DNA of 64,000 nt, from assembly GCA_030063045.1 (NCBI GenBank), contig JAQSEB010000017.1, forward strand, positions 1,240,001 to 1,304,000. Direction: 5' to 3'. The notes beneath the pieces are model-generated. The model was not told where the DNA came from and searched no databases. It saw only the letters and a program-made list of their open reading frames with translations. The translations under genes and the position numbers were made by a program. Source of the stretch: Pratylenchus scribneri. Taxonomy: Eukaryota > Nematoda > Chromadorea > Rhabditida > Pratylenchidae. Positions 1-15,100 of this stretch are shown piece after piece (positions within the stretch are counted from its first letter, which is position 1; each line of letters opens with the position of its first letter).

Positions 1-1066
1 GGAAATTTGCATATTCCTGACATTCTGGAGGCCATAACTTTTTTATTTGACGACCGATTTACAAAATTTTTTTATATTATTATTCTACTCGACGAGCCCT
101 ATCCAATGATGTATAGAACATGGCGTTAGAGGTTCACAGGAAACCGGTTTAAATTTTGGTTCAAAACCTTGGCAGGAACAAGAAGCAGTTTGACGAAAAT
201 TTCTCCTTTTATTTTTAAAATATTCCCCATTTTTTTCTGATCATTTTTCACTATCACATCATTGGGATTGGCCGGTGTTTTCCATCAAAACATGGGTGGT
301 GAGGCGTTCATTTTAATTATTTTCAATTGCATTTTTCTCGAAACCGGATGGATAAAAAATTCTGAAAAAAATTTCTAAAAATATTTTAAAATATGCTTAA
401 CAATATTGGAAAAACAATGGGGCCATTTGGTACCATGGTTGTCTTGATACATGAGTGGTGACAAGTGCAGAACGGCTCACACATTTTTTCTTCCCCTCAC
501 CAAAAAAGTATGTACGCATTTTTTGGTGACAGAGTCACAATTTTGACTCGCTCACACTCTGCCGGAAAGGGGTGTGGCCTCACCAAGTATATACGCGAAC
601 GCCTCACCAAAGTGTGATTGGGCCACCACTCACTTTGTGAGGCTCACATGTGACTCTGTCACAAAAAGTATGTACATGGCCTAAGAATTCATATGAATTT
701 TTAGTTGCTTTTTACTTGTTTTATAATTGGACATTGTTTTTTTGGTTTTTCTTCATTTTTTTTCAAAATTAAAATGCTATGCCACTTGCCGCAACTCACA
801 GTTCGTCATTCGATTTTCGGATCACATTAATAGAATGACACTATCAGCATATCCCAAATCCTAAATGCCCAATCTGAATCCCATTTCGATTTTTTGGATA
901 ACGTTTTTTAATGTTTAAATTTAAACAAATCACAAAATTGATTAATGAATGAAATAAGAATAATAACAAGCTATATGCTACAAGAATTTGCTTACGTGGA
1001 TGATTATGATATGATTACATTTCTAAATTTAAATATCCTTCTTTTAGACCTAGAAATTATCAAATA
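1..1066. other. Spacer upstream of TMED2, repeat-bearing
   Basis: No coding exon recognised. Bases 1-180 resemble a dispersed AT-rich repeat also seen near 20.1 kb and 44.1 kb (GTTTAAACC-type blocks and a TCGACGAG motif). Around 490-680 there is a GC-richer block with an inverted repeat: GTGACAGAGTCACA at 526-539 and its reverse complement at 649-662. AAAAAGTATGTAC occurs on both sides of it. This could be a small foldback element. Confidence 0.5.
526..662. repeat. Inverted-repeat block (possible foldback element)
   Basis: A 14-bp arm GTGACAGAGTCACA (526-539) is repeated as its exact reverse complement at 649-662, with about 110 bp between. The motif AAAAAGTATGTAC flanks the block as direct copies near 503 and 664. 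The inside is rich in CTCACCAAA and CACTTTGTGA pieces that can also pair. No target-site duplication was identified, so mobility is only a guess. Confidence 0.4.
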
Positions 1067-2020
1067 ATGAAGTGCAAGATTATCTTGGCAGTGGCCTTTT
1101 TAATTTCGATGGCAACTAGGAGTTCATTTGCATATTTCATTCATATTGACGCCAATGAGGAACAATGCTTTTTTGATCGAGTTACATCCACCACCAAAAT
1201 GGCAAGAAAATCAATCAACTTAGTATTTAATTATTAATTGAATCAGGGTCTAATGTTTGAAGTCGCCGAAGGTGGCTTTTTGGATATTGATGTCAAGGTT
1301 GGCTATTATTAGAATTGAAAATAAAAATTGAATCAAATTTTTTTCAGATTGTTGGCCCAGACAACAGGGAAATTTACAAAGGTAATATTAGAAATTGTGA
1401 AAATTGAAATTAAAATAAATTTTTCAGGCGAACGTGAAAGTTCAGGGAAATACACTTTTGGTAATTAAAGAAAAAGAATTAATTTATTGGGAAATTCTTT
1501 AGCCGCTCATATGGATGGCGTTTACAATTATTGTTTCAGCAATAAAATGTCAACAATGACTCCAAAGGTTTAAAAATGAATAAATTATTAAAAATGGATT
1601 ATTTTTTACAGGTTGTAATGTTTTCGGTGGATATTGCCTCTCCAGGACAACAACAGGCGGCAGCAAATTCTGACGATGCAGCAAAACATGATGGTAAATC
1701 AAAAATTAATTTTGAATAAAAAAAAAAACCCAATTAAAGCGGAAAGCCAAAAACTCGAAGAGATGGTCCGTGAATTGTCGGCAATGTTGACAGCTGTAAA
1801 ACATGAGCAAGAATACATGCAAGTGCGAGACAGAGTGCACAGATCCAGTTAATTTAACAACCAATACTCTATTATAATTGCAAATTGAATTTTAGTAAAT
1901 GAGAATACAAACAGCCGAGTGGTTATTTGGGCAATCTTCGAGGCAGTTCTGCTCATTTCAATGACTGTTGGCCAAATTTACTACTTGAAGCGATTCTTCG
2001 AAGTGAGGCGAGTGGTTTGA
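1067..2020 (+). CDS. sel-9: p24-family cargo receptor, TMED2 orthologue
   Basis: Eight exons (1067-1201, 1247-1297, 1348-1381, 1428-1460, 1503-1567, 1612-1693, 1740-1847, 1896-2020) give 210 residues, the usual p24 length. There is an N-terminal signal peptide, then a GOLD domain with the family motifs [17 protein letters not shown] and SSGKYTFAAHMDG, a short coiled coil, one C-terminal TM segment, and the cytosolic tail [13 protein letters not shown]. This tail carries the paired aromatics and basic residues used for COPII/COPI sorting. p24 proteins cycle between ER and Golgi and load cargo such as GPI-anchored proteins. The start is the first ATG before the signal peptide. Intron 1 begins with GCAAG after AAAATG, a GC-AG intron; no GT alternative preserves the conserved TKM/GLMFEV junction. 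The C. elegans TMED2 orthologue is SEL-9, hence the symbol. Confidence 0.95.
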
Positions 2021-3182
2021 AGGGATTCCGATTTAAGAATGATTGGAACGTGATTTGTTAAAATTGCCTATTTCATCCCTTCCTTCACTTGTGAAATCGT
2101 TTTAATTATTATTTAAATATACATTGATAAATTTAAATTTTTTAATAATCATCTTACCTATTTTTAATTAATTAGCATCCTCGAAAAACACAATTAAAAA
2201 TTTATGAAAACAACAAATAATCATCATTCATGAATTAAAGGAACAAATTTTAATTTAATAAAGACGCAAGTATACATAAAGAAAAAATCACAATTACAAA
2301 ATTGGGGCAATTTAACAATTACAAAATTGGGGCACAATTTAAAACTATTTACAAATCAGAATATTTTTAATCCTTTTTATTAGGTGTTTACTGTTTACTT
2401 TTCCAATATTAGTTTTTTTTTCTCTAAATTGCGCAATTCATTCCATCATTAAACCCATCCATTCAATTTTACGTTCATATCATCTTTTCGGGATTATAGG
2501 CGGAGTCGATGATTTTCATGAATTCCCTTTTAGAATGATCTTTCTAAAGAGAAGCAAACGCCTAAAAGGTGTCAGCAAAAATGAATGGAATTGAAAATAG
2601 AACGGCATCGGTGATCGGCGAGTCCAAACAAAGGGATACTCCTTCCAGAGAATTCTTCCAAAGGACTATATACCGATCAAAACTTCTCATGGAATGGATT
2701 GATGCTCTTTTTTTTTATTAATTCCGGCATTCCACCCCAAACCCATCCCACATTCCATTTGCCACGATTTTATTTTACGCAATTCGGCACATTTATTGGA
2801 CTATTTCTTGGGAAAAGGGGAATTTTGCGCATTTTTATTCCTTTTTTTTACAAAAAAATGTCCAAATAAAACGGATCAGGAGGAAAGGGAAGAAGACCTT
2901 GACATCCATCTTTGCCCCCAAAGGCCTGCGCCATTTCTCATCTTTTCCCCAAAAATGTGTGTGATGTGCCTCTTGAATTCTTCCGAATCGAATGGCGAAT
3001 TGAGATGAAGGGGTGGGGGCTTGGTGATTGATCCAATCCGATCCGACGTGTTTGTTGCCTTCCTTTTTTGCCGGTTATCCTTTGTAAATATTTGGCCTCC
3101 ACCACACACAAATTGCGGTTCCCCTCTTCAATTTATTGTTCCCTTTTATTGGTTGCATTTCTTCCACAGCTAGAATTTCCCC
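2021..3182. other. Spacer between TMED2 and the fibrillin-like gene
   Basis: No convincing exon. Around 2285-2345 there are two degenerate copies of a CAATTACAAAATTGGGGCA unit. It resembles the 27-bp minisatellite found in introns at 13.4, 27.2 and 56.4 kb and may be an ancestral or decayed form. The rest is AT-rich, with T-runs at 2700-2850. Confidence 0.5.
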
Positions 3183-6100
3183 ATGAAGGGCCATTGGTCA
3201 CCCTTTTGGGTGGCCATCATCATCTTTTTGTCGGCTTTCCCCAATCCTATTCTTTCCTTGACAAAATTCTTCTTGAATGGTTCATTCCCACTGGAAAGGC
3301 CAATTTTTTTGATCAATTTTGATTTGTCCACCGTACTTTGCCAACATTCAGCCGACCCCCAAGATTTGCATTCTCATGAACTTTCGGTCAATTTAGGCAA
3401 AATATTCCCATCAAAATTCAATTTTGTTCAGATTCTCTGCGATGGAAAATTGGATTGTTTTCCAAGGTATTCCCCACAATTAAATGTATTCCTTTGTAAT
3501 GTAATATTCGATTTAGTGCCGCAATTCACGATGAATCCTTTCAATATTGCCGTCAGTTTAAGATTGATTCATTTTGGAAAAATATTCTTTTCAGGCCCAA
3601 TGGAATGTGCCGGCATGACTTGTAGCAATCGAGGGGCCTGCCTATTTGATGGCCAAAAGGCCCGATGTTTTTGCAACAGCGGAAGTTTCGGCCAGAATTG
3701 CGAGCTTTCGGGTGCCTGCTAAATTCCAAATTAACTATAAAAAATAGAAAAAAGAATCAAATTCACGAATTTTTCCGCCAAGATTCATTAAATCTTCAAA
3801 ATAATTTTAGAGCCAGCTGATTGTTTCGATCAATCTTGCCATTCAATGGCAAAATGCCTTCACGATGACGGTGATTCATCGCCTCGATGCGAATGCTCCA
3901 GTGGATTCAGGGGTAATGGTATTTCCTGCGAGGATATCGACGAATGTCAATTGGCGGCAAAATGTCCGTCCAATTCTCAATGCGTAAATTTGCCAGGAGC
4001 TTATTTTTGTGCGAATTTCAATTTCCCCCAATATTCACCTTTATTTAATTTACTAGGCAATTGTTCGGAAGGATTTATGCCAGCCGATATGTCCATGCAA
4101 AATTGCATTGGTCAGTCTCCGAATTTCATTTGTGATTTATATTTTCCATTTGAAGATATTGACGAATGCTTTTTGGGCACCCATAATTGCCCTCAAGGAA
4201 CTCGATGCCAAAATTCGGTTTGCATTTTTAAATGATATTTATCTTCATTTTTCCCTCCATAAAAAGATTGGCAGTTTCACCTGTGTTTCAAAATGTTCCT
4301 CCGGTTTTCATCTTAGCACAAATTCGCTGGATGGCCAACAAATTTGTGAAGATTTGGACGAATGCCAATCCACCGATTCTTCTCGTTGCCACTTTAGGGC
4401 AAAATGTTTGAACACCCCAGGGTCCTTTGAATGCCAATGCGATGCCGGATTTGTGGGCGATGGATTCTCGTGCGCACGTAAAAGCCCCATTAAATTTTGA
4501 ATCACTTTCCCTGAGGACATTTAAGCGGTGACTGATTGTCGGCAGGATGAATCAATTTGCCACCCACATGCTCAATGCCTTTCCCAATTGGGCATTTGTC
4601 TTTGCCAAGCTGGATATAGGGGCGATGGAATTATGTGTGAAGGTCAAAATTTGGAGAAAATAATTTATATTTGAATAAATTAATAAATAATTAAATTTCA
4701 AGAAGAGACGGATAATAAATGAAAAAAAAGACAATATTCGAAAAATTAGCCCACGTTAAAGAAATTTTGATTCAATTAGAAAATATTAATTCCATCACAG
4801 ATGTTGATGAATGCAAAATTGTGGATCATCCATGCGAAGGAAAGGGAGAGCCAGAAGGCAGTAAATGCGTGAATGTTGATGGCGGATTTGTTTGTTGTCC
4901 GTCTGAAAAGGCAGAAAATGAATGTTTGGAAGGTGGAATATTCAAATTATTAAAATTTGACTTATAGAATTTAAAGAGAAAGGCATTTTCTGTATTGGTG
5001 GCTGCGGAAAAGGAGCATTTTGCAAGGACGGAAATTGCCAATGTCCAATTGGATTTGCTGGAAATCCTCAAATTCAATGCCAGGACATTGATGAATGCCA
5101 ATTGAGCCCAATGAAGACGGACACCTGTAATGGAGTTCAACAGAAATGTGTGAATTTGAATGGAGGACACATTTGTTGTTCGCCCAATTCAAATGCGCCG
5201 GAATGTGAGGAAAAATTGAATGGAAATGAAATTGGAAGTGGAATGGCCAAAACAAAGGCGAAAACAAAGGCAAAAGCCAAATCGAGAGCAAGGGTAAAAA
5301 TAAGGGTGGGCGGAGGAAATGGTGGCGAAAATGAAGAGGAAGAAGAAGGCGGAGAAGGTGATCAGGAAGGAAATGAAGGGGAGGTGGAAGAAGAAGAGGA
5401 AGGAGGAGAATTTGGGACGAGAAGCGGAGGAAGAGTGGAAGGAGGCAAAAAGGAAGCCGAAAATGGAGGTTCAGGTGAGCCTTAACAGTAAAAAAGCCAC
5501 AATAAAATTCAATTTAAGAAGTAAACTTTGAATCGAGATCGAGAAAAGGCGAATCCGGTGGATTTGTGGTGTTAGGTGGGCCATTGGACGGATTGGCGGG
5601 AAATGGACTGGGCGAAATAGAAAATGGCCAAAATGGATTGGGAAATGGAAATGGACATATTCAATTTAATGAAACGAAAGGAAATGAAGTAATTGAAATT
5701 TTGCCAACAGGCCCATCGGAAAAAGGTGGAATATAAATTTTTAGAAATTTATTCAAAAAATAATTTAAAGAGAAGCCAAATGAAGAAGGCGAACCAAAAT
5801 CTTCGACTAGAACAGCAATGATGGGCCAAATGGGAGGTGATGGAAATGGAATTGAAGAGATTGGACTTTGGATTGGCCGAAAGAATGGGGCAGAAACAAC
5901 GACAATAGCCGAAGGAATTGAAGGGGAGGATGGTGGAATTGATGGAGAAAATGGTGAAATTGGCCAAGGAAGTGGAAAAATTAATCGAGGAGAAGAAGGC
6001 AATATTGTTGGAGAAGAAGCCAAAATTATTGGAAATGGAGACAAAATTGTTGGAGAAGAAAGTGGAAAAATTGTTGAAGAAGGAGGCGGCAAAATTACTG

Positions 6101-9100
6101 GAGAAGGAGGCAAGATTGATGAAAGAGAAGGAGGCGAAATCGCTGCAGCAAAATTTGGAGTAGAAAACGGCCAGAAGAACACTGAAAGCACAATTCCTTT
6201 TGATGGTGAAGAAGAAGGTTTGGAATTGGGTGGAAGAAAAGGAAATGAAGGAGGAAATGGACGAGAAGGCGAAGTAGATTCGGCAGGAACTGGCCAAATT
6301 GTTCCATTGGATGGGAACGAAGAGTCAGGATTGGAAGTTGGCCCAGTGCCGCCATTCATCTTTGAAACGACCCAAGTGCCTGACCGAACCGAGACCGAAG
6401 GATGGACAGCATTGGTGGAAGGGAGAAGTGGGAATGGAGAGGAAAGAACAATTGAAGGGGAGGAAGGAGAGCCGGATTTGGTGGAAGCATCAACGGTGGA
6501 AGGCAATTTATACGGTGAAATTACAACCGAAGAATTGGGACTTGTGATTGGCCGATGGGCGGGAAAAACAACGGAAATGCAAACAGAAATGCCAGAAATG
6601 ACCACAATAGGCATTCAAACAACTGGTTCAACATTGGAGAGTAGAAAAGCATCGTCCACATCGACAATGTCATCGACGATCATTTTGTCAAGCCAATCCC
6701 CAACCACAATTATTCGGCCATCCTCCTCACTTCAAACTACATTAAAAAGTCAATTTGTGAATGCATCATCGACAATGCCACCCTCCAAAATATTGACTAC
6801 CAAATCGACGGCTACAATTCGTCCGGTAACATCATCGCCCTCTACAACAATAAATCAGCCAGCAACTTCATCGCCCTCCACAACAATAAATCGGCCAGCA
6901 ACTTCATCGCCCTCCACAACAATAAATCGCCCAGCAACTTCATCGCCCTCCACAACAATAAATCGCCCAGCAACTTCATCGCTCTCCACAACAATAAATC
7001 GCCCAGCAACTTCATCGCCCTCCACAACAATAAATCGCCCAGCAACTTCATCGCCCTCCACAACAATAAATCGCCAAGCAACTTCATCGCCCTCCACAAC
7101 AATAAATCGCCCAGCAACTTCATCGTCTAAAATAACAACGCCTTCAATAAGCAGTGTTGGTAGCAGCACTCGGGGAATGGAAATATTAGGCACTCGCACA
7201 ACCGAAATGAGCGCTTCCACAGAAGAACGTGAAATGGGATTACTAATTGGGAAATGGAGCCAACCACCACCCACCGAATTGATGGGGGAAACGAGTACAG
7301 TTAACCCATTTTTGACATCGCCAACGGCAAAATCATCATCTTCTGAAATGAAATTGAAACAGGGCAAGAAAAGTACTCAATCGGTTATATCGACGCCAAA
7401 TCCAACAAAAATAGGCCAAGAATTTACGGAAAATGTTGGTCAAACCAGCAGTTCTTTACAGGAAATAGGAACAACAAAAATGGCGGAGGAGGAGAAAGGA
7501 GGGCCGGATGTTCGGAAAATGAATAAAAAACCAAATAAAATTGGCGAACAATCTTCGTCAACAATTCTTCCATCATCCACTCATCCATCAATTTCCTCTT
7601 CAATGCCATCATTTGTACGAACAACGCCGAATGAATTTATTGGCACAACATTAGAGGAAATTGGCGAATACAAAAGTACCACAATTTGGCCAACAAAGCA
7701 GCCTAATTTGGAAATTGAAGAAGGCGAAAAGCCCGAAGGGGAATTGGTTGATTTGGGAAGGGGGACAACAAAAGAAATTGGCGCAACTATGGCTGGAGGG
7801 GAAATTAGCACCCGAGAATTGTTCTTGACGACGATGTCAGGTACAAAAGTCGAAAAGAACACACAAAGTACCCAGGAAACCATCGTGGAATCAACTAATC
7901 CAACAGAAATATCAAATGAAGAGAGCAGCATTTCACCTAGTCAATCAACTTTTGAATCATCCAAAAGCATTGAAATCGGCAAAATTTCAACTTCAACGAT
8001 GGATTTAACAGTGCAAAGTTCAATATTTCCGTCAACGAAACCTTTGGACATTTCTCTATCCACCAAAACTTCAACTTCTTCCATTGGATCTTCTACGATA
8101 ATTTCCTCAACGCCAATTCCATTGAATAAAGAAACAACTTTTTCAACAGAGGAATTCTCGCCAATTTCCACAAAGACAATTTATAAACAGACAAAATCAA
8201 CAAATAGTCCATCAACAAGATTGGAAATAACACCTACAAAACAGCCAAATTTGGAAATAGATGAAGGCGAAAAGCCAGAAGGGGAATTGGTCGATTTGGG
8301 ACGGGGGAAAACAAAAAAGGGCAGCACAACAATGGTCGAAGGGGAAAGCAGCACCCGGGAATGGTTCTCGACGACTGTTTTAGGCACAAAAATTGTCGAA
8401 GAAAACACACAAACTCCCGGAGAAACCATAATGGAATCAACTAATGGAATCTCATCAAGAGGGTTAACGGAAATATTAACAATTGAACGGAGTAGCACTT
8501 CACCTAGTCAATCAACTTTTGAGTCATCTACGAAGCTAGAAGTCATTTCTCCATTCATCAAAAATTCTTTACCTTCTTCCTTTGAATCTTCTACAATAAT
8601 TTCCTCAACGCCAATTCCATCCAATAAGGAAACAACTTCTTCAACAGAGGAATTCTCGCCAATTTCCATTAAAATCGCAACAGAGACAATTGATGAACAG
8701 AAGCCGAAAATTAGCTCAAAATCAACAAATAATCCATTGAAATTAGAAATAACATCAACAAAGCAGCCAAATTTGGAAATTGAGGAAGGCGAAATGCCAG
8801 AAGGGGAATTGGTTGATTTGGGACGAAGTAAAACAAAGGAGGGGGGAAACAATAAGAAAAAGCCGGAATTAGTAGAAGAAACGAGTAGCACTCAATCTCC
8901 ATCTTCCGAAACAGGAATTACATTGCCTTCAATCGTTGAAAATGAATTGAAAACCATTAGTCCATCATTTGAAACTATAATACCACAATCAACCGAAGGA
9001 ATTGTTCCGGAAATTATAAATTCATCGGAATCACCAATGGCCAATCTATCATCGACCAAATCGCCGAATGGCCTTGAAATTGAAACAACGGAAAATATTT

Positions 9101-12100
9101 TTGGTGGCAGTTCAATTCCCGTTGAAATTGTTTCGTCTTCTTCAATCGGAAATGAATTGTTTAGGACAACCATTTCTTCCTCTGAATCGACAAATTCACC
9201 AAATTTGAGGACATCGACCCAAGGACTAGTTGATGAGAAGGAAATTACGAGTTCATCGAAATTAAATAAATCGCCGGAAACGACATTGGCACAAACAATG
9301 GCTGGTTTTCAAACAACTTTACAGACAATTACAATTACTAATGACAATTCAAACACTACGCCTCAATTCCCTCTGGGCTCATCAACATCAATCGAAATGC
9401 ATTCTACTTCAAATCCATTTAGTCCATCAAGCACTTTGAAAAGCGGAGAAACACCTGAATATTTTACAACATTGAATCCAAAAGAGTTGAGCAGCCAAAC
9501 CCCTGAAAATGTTCAATCAAGCAGCCAAACATCTGAAAATATTCAAACATCACCCAAATTGTTGACCCAAAATCCATCTTCAAATATATTCGAAAGCAGT
9601 TCACCTTATTCCACCACTCAAACATCCAAATTTGAATCTTCATCATTGCCATCTTCTTTGCGAACAATTCTCCCAGTGGAAAATGTTTTTTCCACTCCAA
9701 ATGTTCCATCAACATTTTCTAATTTGGAGAAAAGCACAAAGGAAAATATTGGCCATAATTCGAGTCCAAATCCATCCAGCATTCCATTTCCACAATCAAC
9801 GAAAAATGTTTTGGCCATTTCTTCCTCCTCTCCTTCATCCATATCAGAATCCACTTTGATTATTGGAGAAGGCCAAACTAGCAGTATTGAGTCAATCCTA
9901 CAAAGGACAACACCGAAAGAATGGACACCGGGAATGGAAATAATTGAAATGAAGACGGATGGAACAACCCAAAAGGATTTAATAATGAATTTCACCACCA
10001 CCCAATCTTCGACAATTCCACCGGCATTCACTTCACCCAATCCAAAGGGCACCCATTCTTCATCGGAATCATCGATTGGAGTTAGGCCAACGGAATTGAT
10101 GGAAATGAGCACATCAACAGCGGATTGGGACCATTCAGAAGAGACATCAAAAGCACCCGAAAAACAAACATCCATCATTTCAATTGGCAATGAATTTAAG
10201 CAAACATCGCCAATGGCGCAATCAACAATTGGACAAAATACAGTCCGAAAAATGCAATCGACCCAGGGGCCAACGACCAATGAAGGTGGCGACATTTCAG
10301 CTACATTTGGACCAGCTTCATCCAGTGAACCGCCTAATTCCACGCCAATCACAGACAAAATCCCAATACAAACTGATCTAACTAGGCAATCAATTTTTGT
10401 GCAAACATCCACACTAGAATTCGGGCAAAATTCAACTCCAAATTTGTTCACAAATTCGTTGAGCACAATTCAACCAATCCAAACCAATTTGAGGACGAAT
10501 GGAACGTCCCAGATTGAAATTAGTTCTACCCCATTTATCCAATCAAGCATTTCCTCATCCGCAAGTCCAATTCCACCATCATTTTCATCCAATACAAAAA
10601 ACAATCAAATTCAAACAACTTTTGCACCTTCAACAATCGTAAAAGAAATTGCCACTTCCGCATCACCTTTCAAATCTACTCCAGAATCAATGACTTCTTC
10701 CATCAATGAATTTGAGGTCCGTTTGAAATTTGAGTAATTTTTTTTCATTTTTATATTCTTTTTTATTGTAGATTTCATCGCCTCTCCAAAGGGAAACAAC
10801 TTCCATGTTGGAGCATTCGACAATTGGAACAAATGAAGGTTCATCGGAATTGACAATTCCAACTGAATCATCGAGTAAATTTACGGAAACGACCGCGACA
10901 CAATCAACGCCTCATCTTCAAACAACATTGCAGACGACAGCAAAAACATTTACCATCTCGTCTACTTCTTCCTCCTCCCATATTCCCCTCGAATCATCAA
11001 CATCCATCGAAATACATTCTTCAACTTTTAATCCATTAAGCACTTTGAAAAGTGGGGAAACAACCGCTGAACATTTTACAACATTGAATCCAATCGAATT
11101 TAGCAATCAAACCCCTGAAAATGTTCATTCAAGCAGCCAAACCCCTGAAAATGCAATTGGAAAAGAATTGTTGAGAACAACAATTTCTTCATTAGAATCG
11201 ACCATTTCAAACAATTTGAGGACATCGACCCAAGGACTAGTTGATGAGAAGGAAATTACGAGTTCATCGAAATTAAATAAATCGCCGGAAACGACATTGG
11301 CACAAACAATGGCTGGTTTTCAAACAACTTTACAGATAATTCCCAATGGTAATTCAGCCACTTCATCTCAAATCCCTCTGGGCTCATCAACATCAATCGA
11401 AACTGATTCTTCTTCAGAACCGTTTAATCCATCAAGCACTTTGAAAAGCGGCGGAACATCTGAACATTTTACAACCTTCAATCCAAAAGAATTGAGCAGT
11501 CAAACCCCTGAACATGTTCAATCAAGCAGCCAAACACCTGAAAATTTCCAAACATCACCCAAATTATTCACCCAATCCACCATTCCATTTTCGACTGAAA
11601 AGGGGGCGTATACTTCAACAGAAGAATCGAAAATTGAATTCACTTCAACAAAATTGGAATTAGCATCAACAACTACTGAAAGTGAATTCCAAGGACCATC
11701 CAAAGGCCAAACTTCTACATCCCAGCCAAATACATCACTTCCATTTGAATCAATCCATTCCGAATCCACTTCATCCAGTCTTGTTCCCTTGATCAAATTG
11801 ACAACTTTGAATCCGGCAGAAAAACACACAAATTCAACAAATTTGGCAACGACAGAAATAGGAGAAAAAGCAACGACAAGGGAAATGGCCTCATCTAGTA
11901 CCAAATGGCCAGATTGGCTTGTGACTTGGGATGGAGAGAATACACCGGATGGGGAATGGCTTTGGGGTTTGGAAATTGGGTCGACAAGTTCTGCGGTACC
12001 CGAGGCGACCACCATAGGTGGTGAAGAAGGAAGGGGGACAACGAAGACGGGGATGGAAGTGGAAGAAGAGGGAAAGTGGACGAAGGAAGGGAAGGAGGCC

Positions 12101-15100
12101 ACAAAAGATGGATGGAGGATGACGGCGAATAATTTATATGGGCCAATGCTATCATCCACTCAAAATCCATCGACAATAAATGAAATATTAGCAACAATGC
12201 CAAAAGGCGAAGAAACCACTTCAATGCCAACATCAACAGAAGAATCACTTTTGGGTACATCGTCCACACAAAGTCCAACTGGAAACAAGGAAACAACATG
12301 GAATTCATCCTCTCCCCAAATCACTTCAAATGGGACAAATACATTCACTTCAATTCCCCCTCCATATTCTACAGAGGGACAATTAATTGGAAGTACGGAT
12401 GGAATGCCTATCACCGAAGGGACAATAGTTCCACCGGAGATAATCACGAAAGGTGAATCCACATCAATACCCGCTTCAATTCCATCGTCAACGGAAGAGA
12501 GTATTCTACCAAATTCAACAGAAACCAAAGAAATTCGCCCTTCAACACAGGGACAACTAATTGAAACTCCGTCACTCTCAACAGAAATCAAGGAACTTTC
12601 CTCTTCAACAGAAGGAAAACTAATTGAAAGTACGGTACCACCTTCAACAGAAATCAAGGAAGAAGGAAAGACAATTGCCCCAAGCTCTCCATCAATTCTC
12701 CCTTCCAAAGGGACAACACTGTCGTTGGAAAATACGATAGAAAATGGGCCATTTCCTAAAGAAACTTCCCAAATTCCTTCCTCATCAATTTCATCATTCA
12801 CTGAATTTCCTAATCTGTTGAATACGACCATTTGGTCAACAGAATCCAGCAGCATTGAATTCCCATCTTCTTCTGGTTCAATACCCTCCAATGAAATAAT
12901 TTCAGGCCAACCATTTGAATTCACTCGGGAAATGACTGAATCTATGGGAACAACCCATTCTCCCAACTCATTATCCAATTCCACTTCCCAATTGCCATTC
13001 ACTCCAAATAAAACATTTCCAACTCCATCATCAACAATTACTTCCTCCTCATCCCAATCCATCTCAAAATTAACCATTTCAACCACAAAAGATATATTCC
13101 CTTTGGTGACAATGCCCACAATTGGCAGCACTCAGGTTGAATGGAAAATGGAAAACGTCCTGAAAAACATTAATATTTTAGAGGCCATTTATCGCCACAA
13201 CAACCAAAGACACATTCCAATTGCCAGATTTGCGTGAAATCGAATTCGGAAGGGGCAAATGCACGAGGTCTTCGATAAAATTGACTAATTTCTTCAAATT
13301 CCATTTTTTCCTATTTTTAGTCGGGAACAATGTGGGCCAGATGCTTTCTGCGATTATAGGTAAATTACAAATCAGAATGGGGCAATTACAAATACAAATC
13401 AGAATAGTGCAATTACAATTACAAATCAGAATGGGGAAATTACAATTACAAATCAGAATGGGGCAATTACAATTACAAATCAGAATAGTGCAATTACAAT
13501 TACAAATCAGAATGGGGCAATTACAATTACAAATCAGAATGGGGCAATTACAATTACAAATCAGAATGGGGCAATTACAATTACAAATCAGAATAGTGCA
13601 ATTACAATTACAAATCAGAATGGGGCAATTTACAATTACAAATTAGAATAGTGCAATTACAATTACAAATCAGAATGGGGCAATTACAATTACAAATCAG
13701 AATGGGGCAATTACAATTACAAATCAGAATGGGGCAATTACAATTACAATTCAGAATAGTGCAATTACAATTACAAATCAGAATGGGGCAATTTACAATT
13801 ACAAATTAGAATTAAAATTTTCTTTGAAAAATGATCACCGACTAATCTAATTCATTCCTTGCAACATTAATTTAAATTGACCTTTTCTTTTAATTTTCAT
13901 TTCTTTCATTTTAGTTCGGGTTTATGCCATTGCAAATTGGGTTTTACCGGTTCACCGCCCACAATTCCCTGCATTGGTCTGCTTCTCCCATTTTGCCTAT
14001 ATTTTTTTTACCAAATTTAGATGTAAATGAATGCAGCCAACATTTGGATGGCTGCCATAAAACGGTGAATTTTTGTTGAGTTTTTGTATTATTTTTATTG
14101 TCTTTGTCATATCAGGCTCAATGCCATAATTTTGTTGGCGGATTTGCGTGTTTTTGTCCTGTTGGATTCCGTAAAGGGGCAAATGGAGAATGCCAAGGTG
14201 CTGAAGTGAAATGGCCATTTAAATAAAATAAATCATTAATTAATTTAGATATTGATGAATGCCAAGAATTCGGCCAAATTGCTTGTCATCCAAATGCAAC
14301 TTGCCATAATTTGCCAGGCACATTCCAATGCCAGGCAACCAATAATTCCTTCTTTCAACTCTTTCTCCCTTTACAGTGTTCATCCAATTTTATTGGTGAT
14401 GGTCAGAATTGTGTGCCCTCCGGATGGAGGCCTTGTTCCCCTGAGGAATGGACTCAATCGAATTGTGGTCGAAACCATGTTTGCCTTGTGGATGGACAAG
14501 AAGGCAACCGATTTGATTGCAGCCAATGCAAGAAAGGGTTTCGGCTTAAGAATGGCATTTGTTCAGGTGGGAAATGGGAAAACACACATTTTCATGGAAT
14601 ATTCCCTTCAAAAAAGACATTGATGAATGCAAAGAGCCAAAAGGAAGTGCAAATTATCATGGATGCCATCCAAAAGCCAAATGCCAAAATAAAATTGGCT
14701 TTCATTTGTGCCAATGTTTGGCCGGATATGCGGGCGATGGGCGGCATTGTGTGGATATTGATGAATGCAAAGGGATGATGGGCAATGAAAAGGAGAAAGA
14801 GGATGGACAAATTGAAAGAAATGGTGAAGGCAAAATGGAAGCTGAACTGCTTGAAAATGGAGGAAATGAAAAGCAAGGAGGCAAAAATCGAGAAAAAGGC
14901 CAAGCAGGAAATAGAGGAGAAATTGGAAGAGGGCAAGAAAAGGAAAATAGAAATGAAAACCGGAAAGAAAATCAAATTTTGAGGAATGGAAAAGGAGTTG
15001 GAAACAGATTTGAAGTTGAAAATGGAACCGGAAAAGGCGAAGGGAATGGCACCGGAGGCGAAGGCAACAATGGAAGAAGGATTGAAGGTGAAAATTCAAA

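Noticed and set aside
12160..13131. A 323-codon antisense frame in the mucin region
   Set aside because: It is the shadow of Ser/Thr/Pro-rich repetitive codons on the plus strand, with no splice signals or domain. Similar shadows occur at 5661-6614 and 9618-10466.
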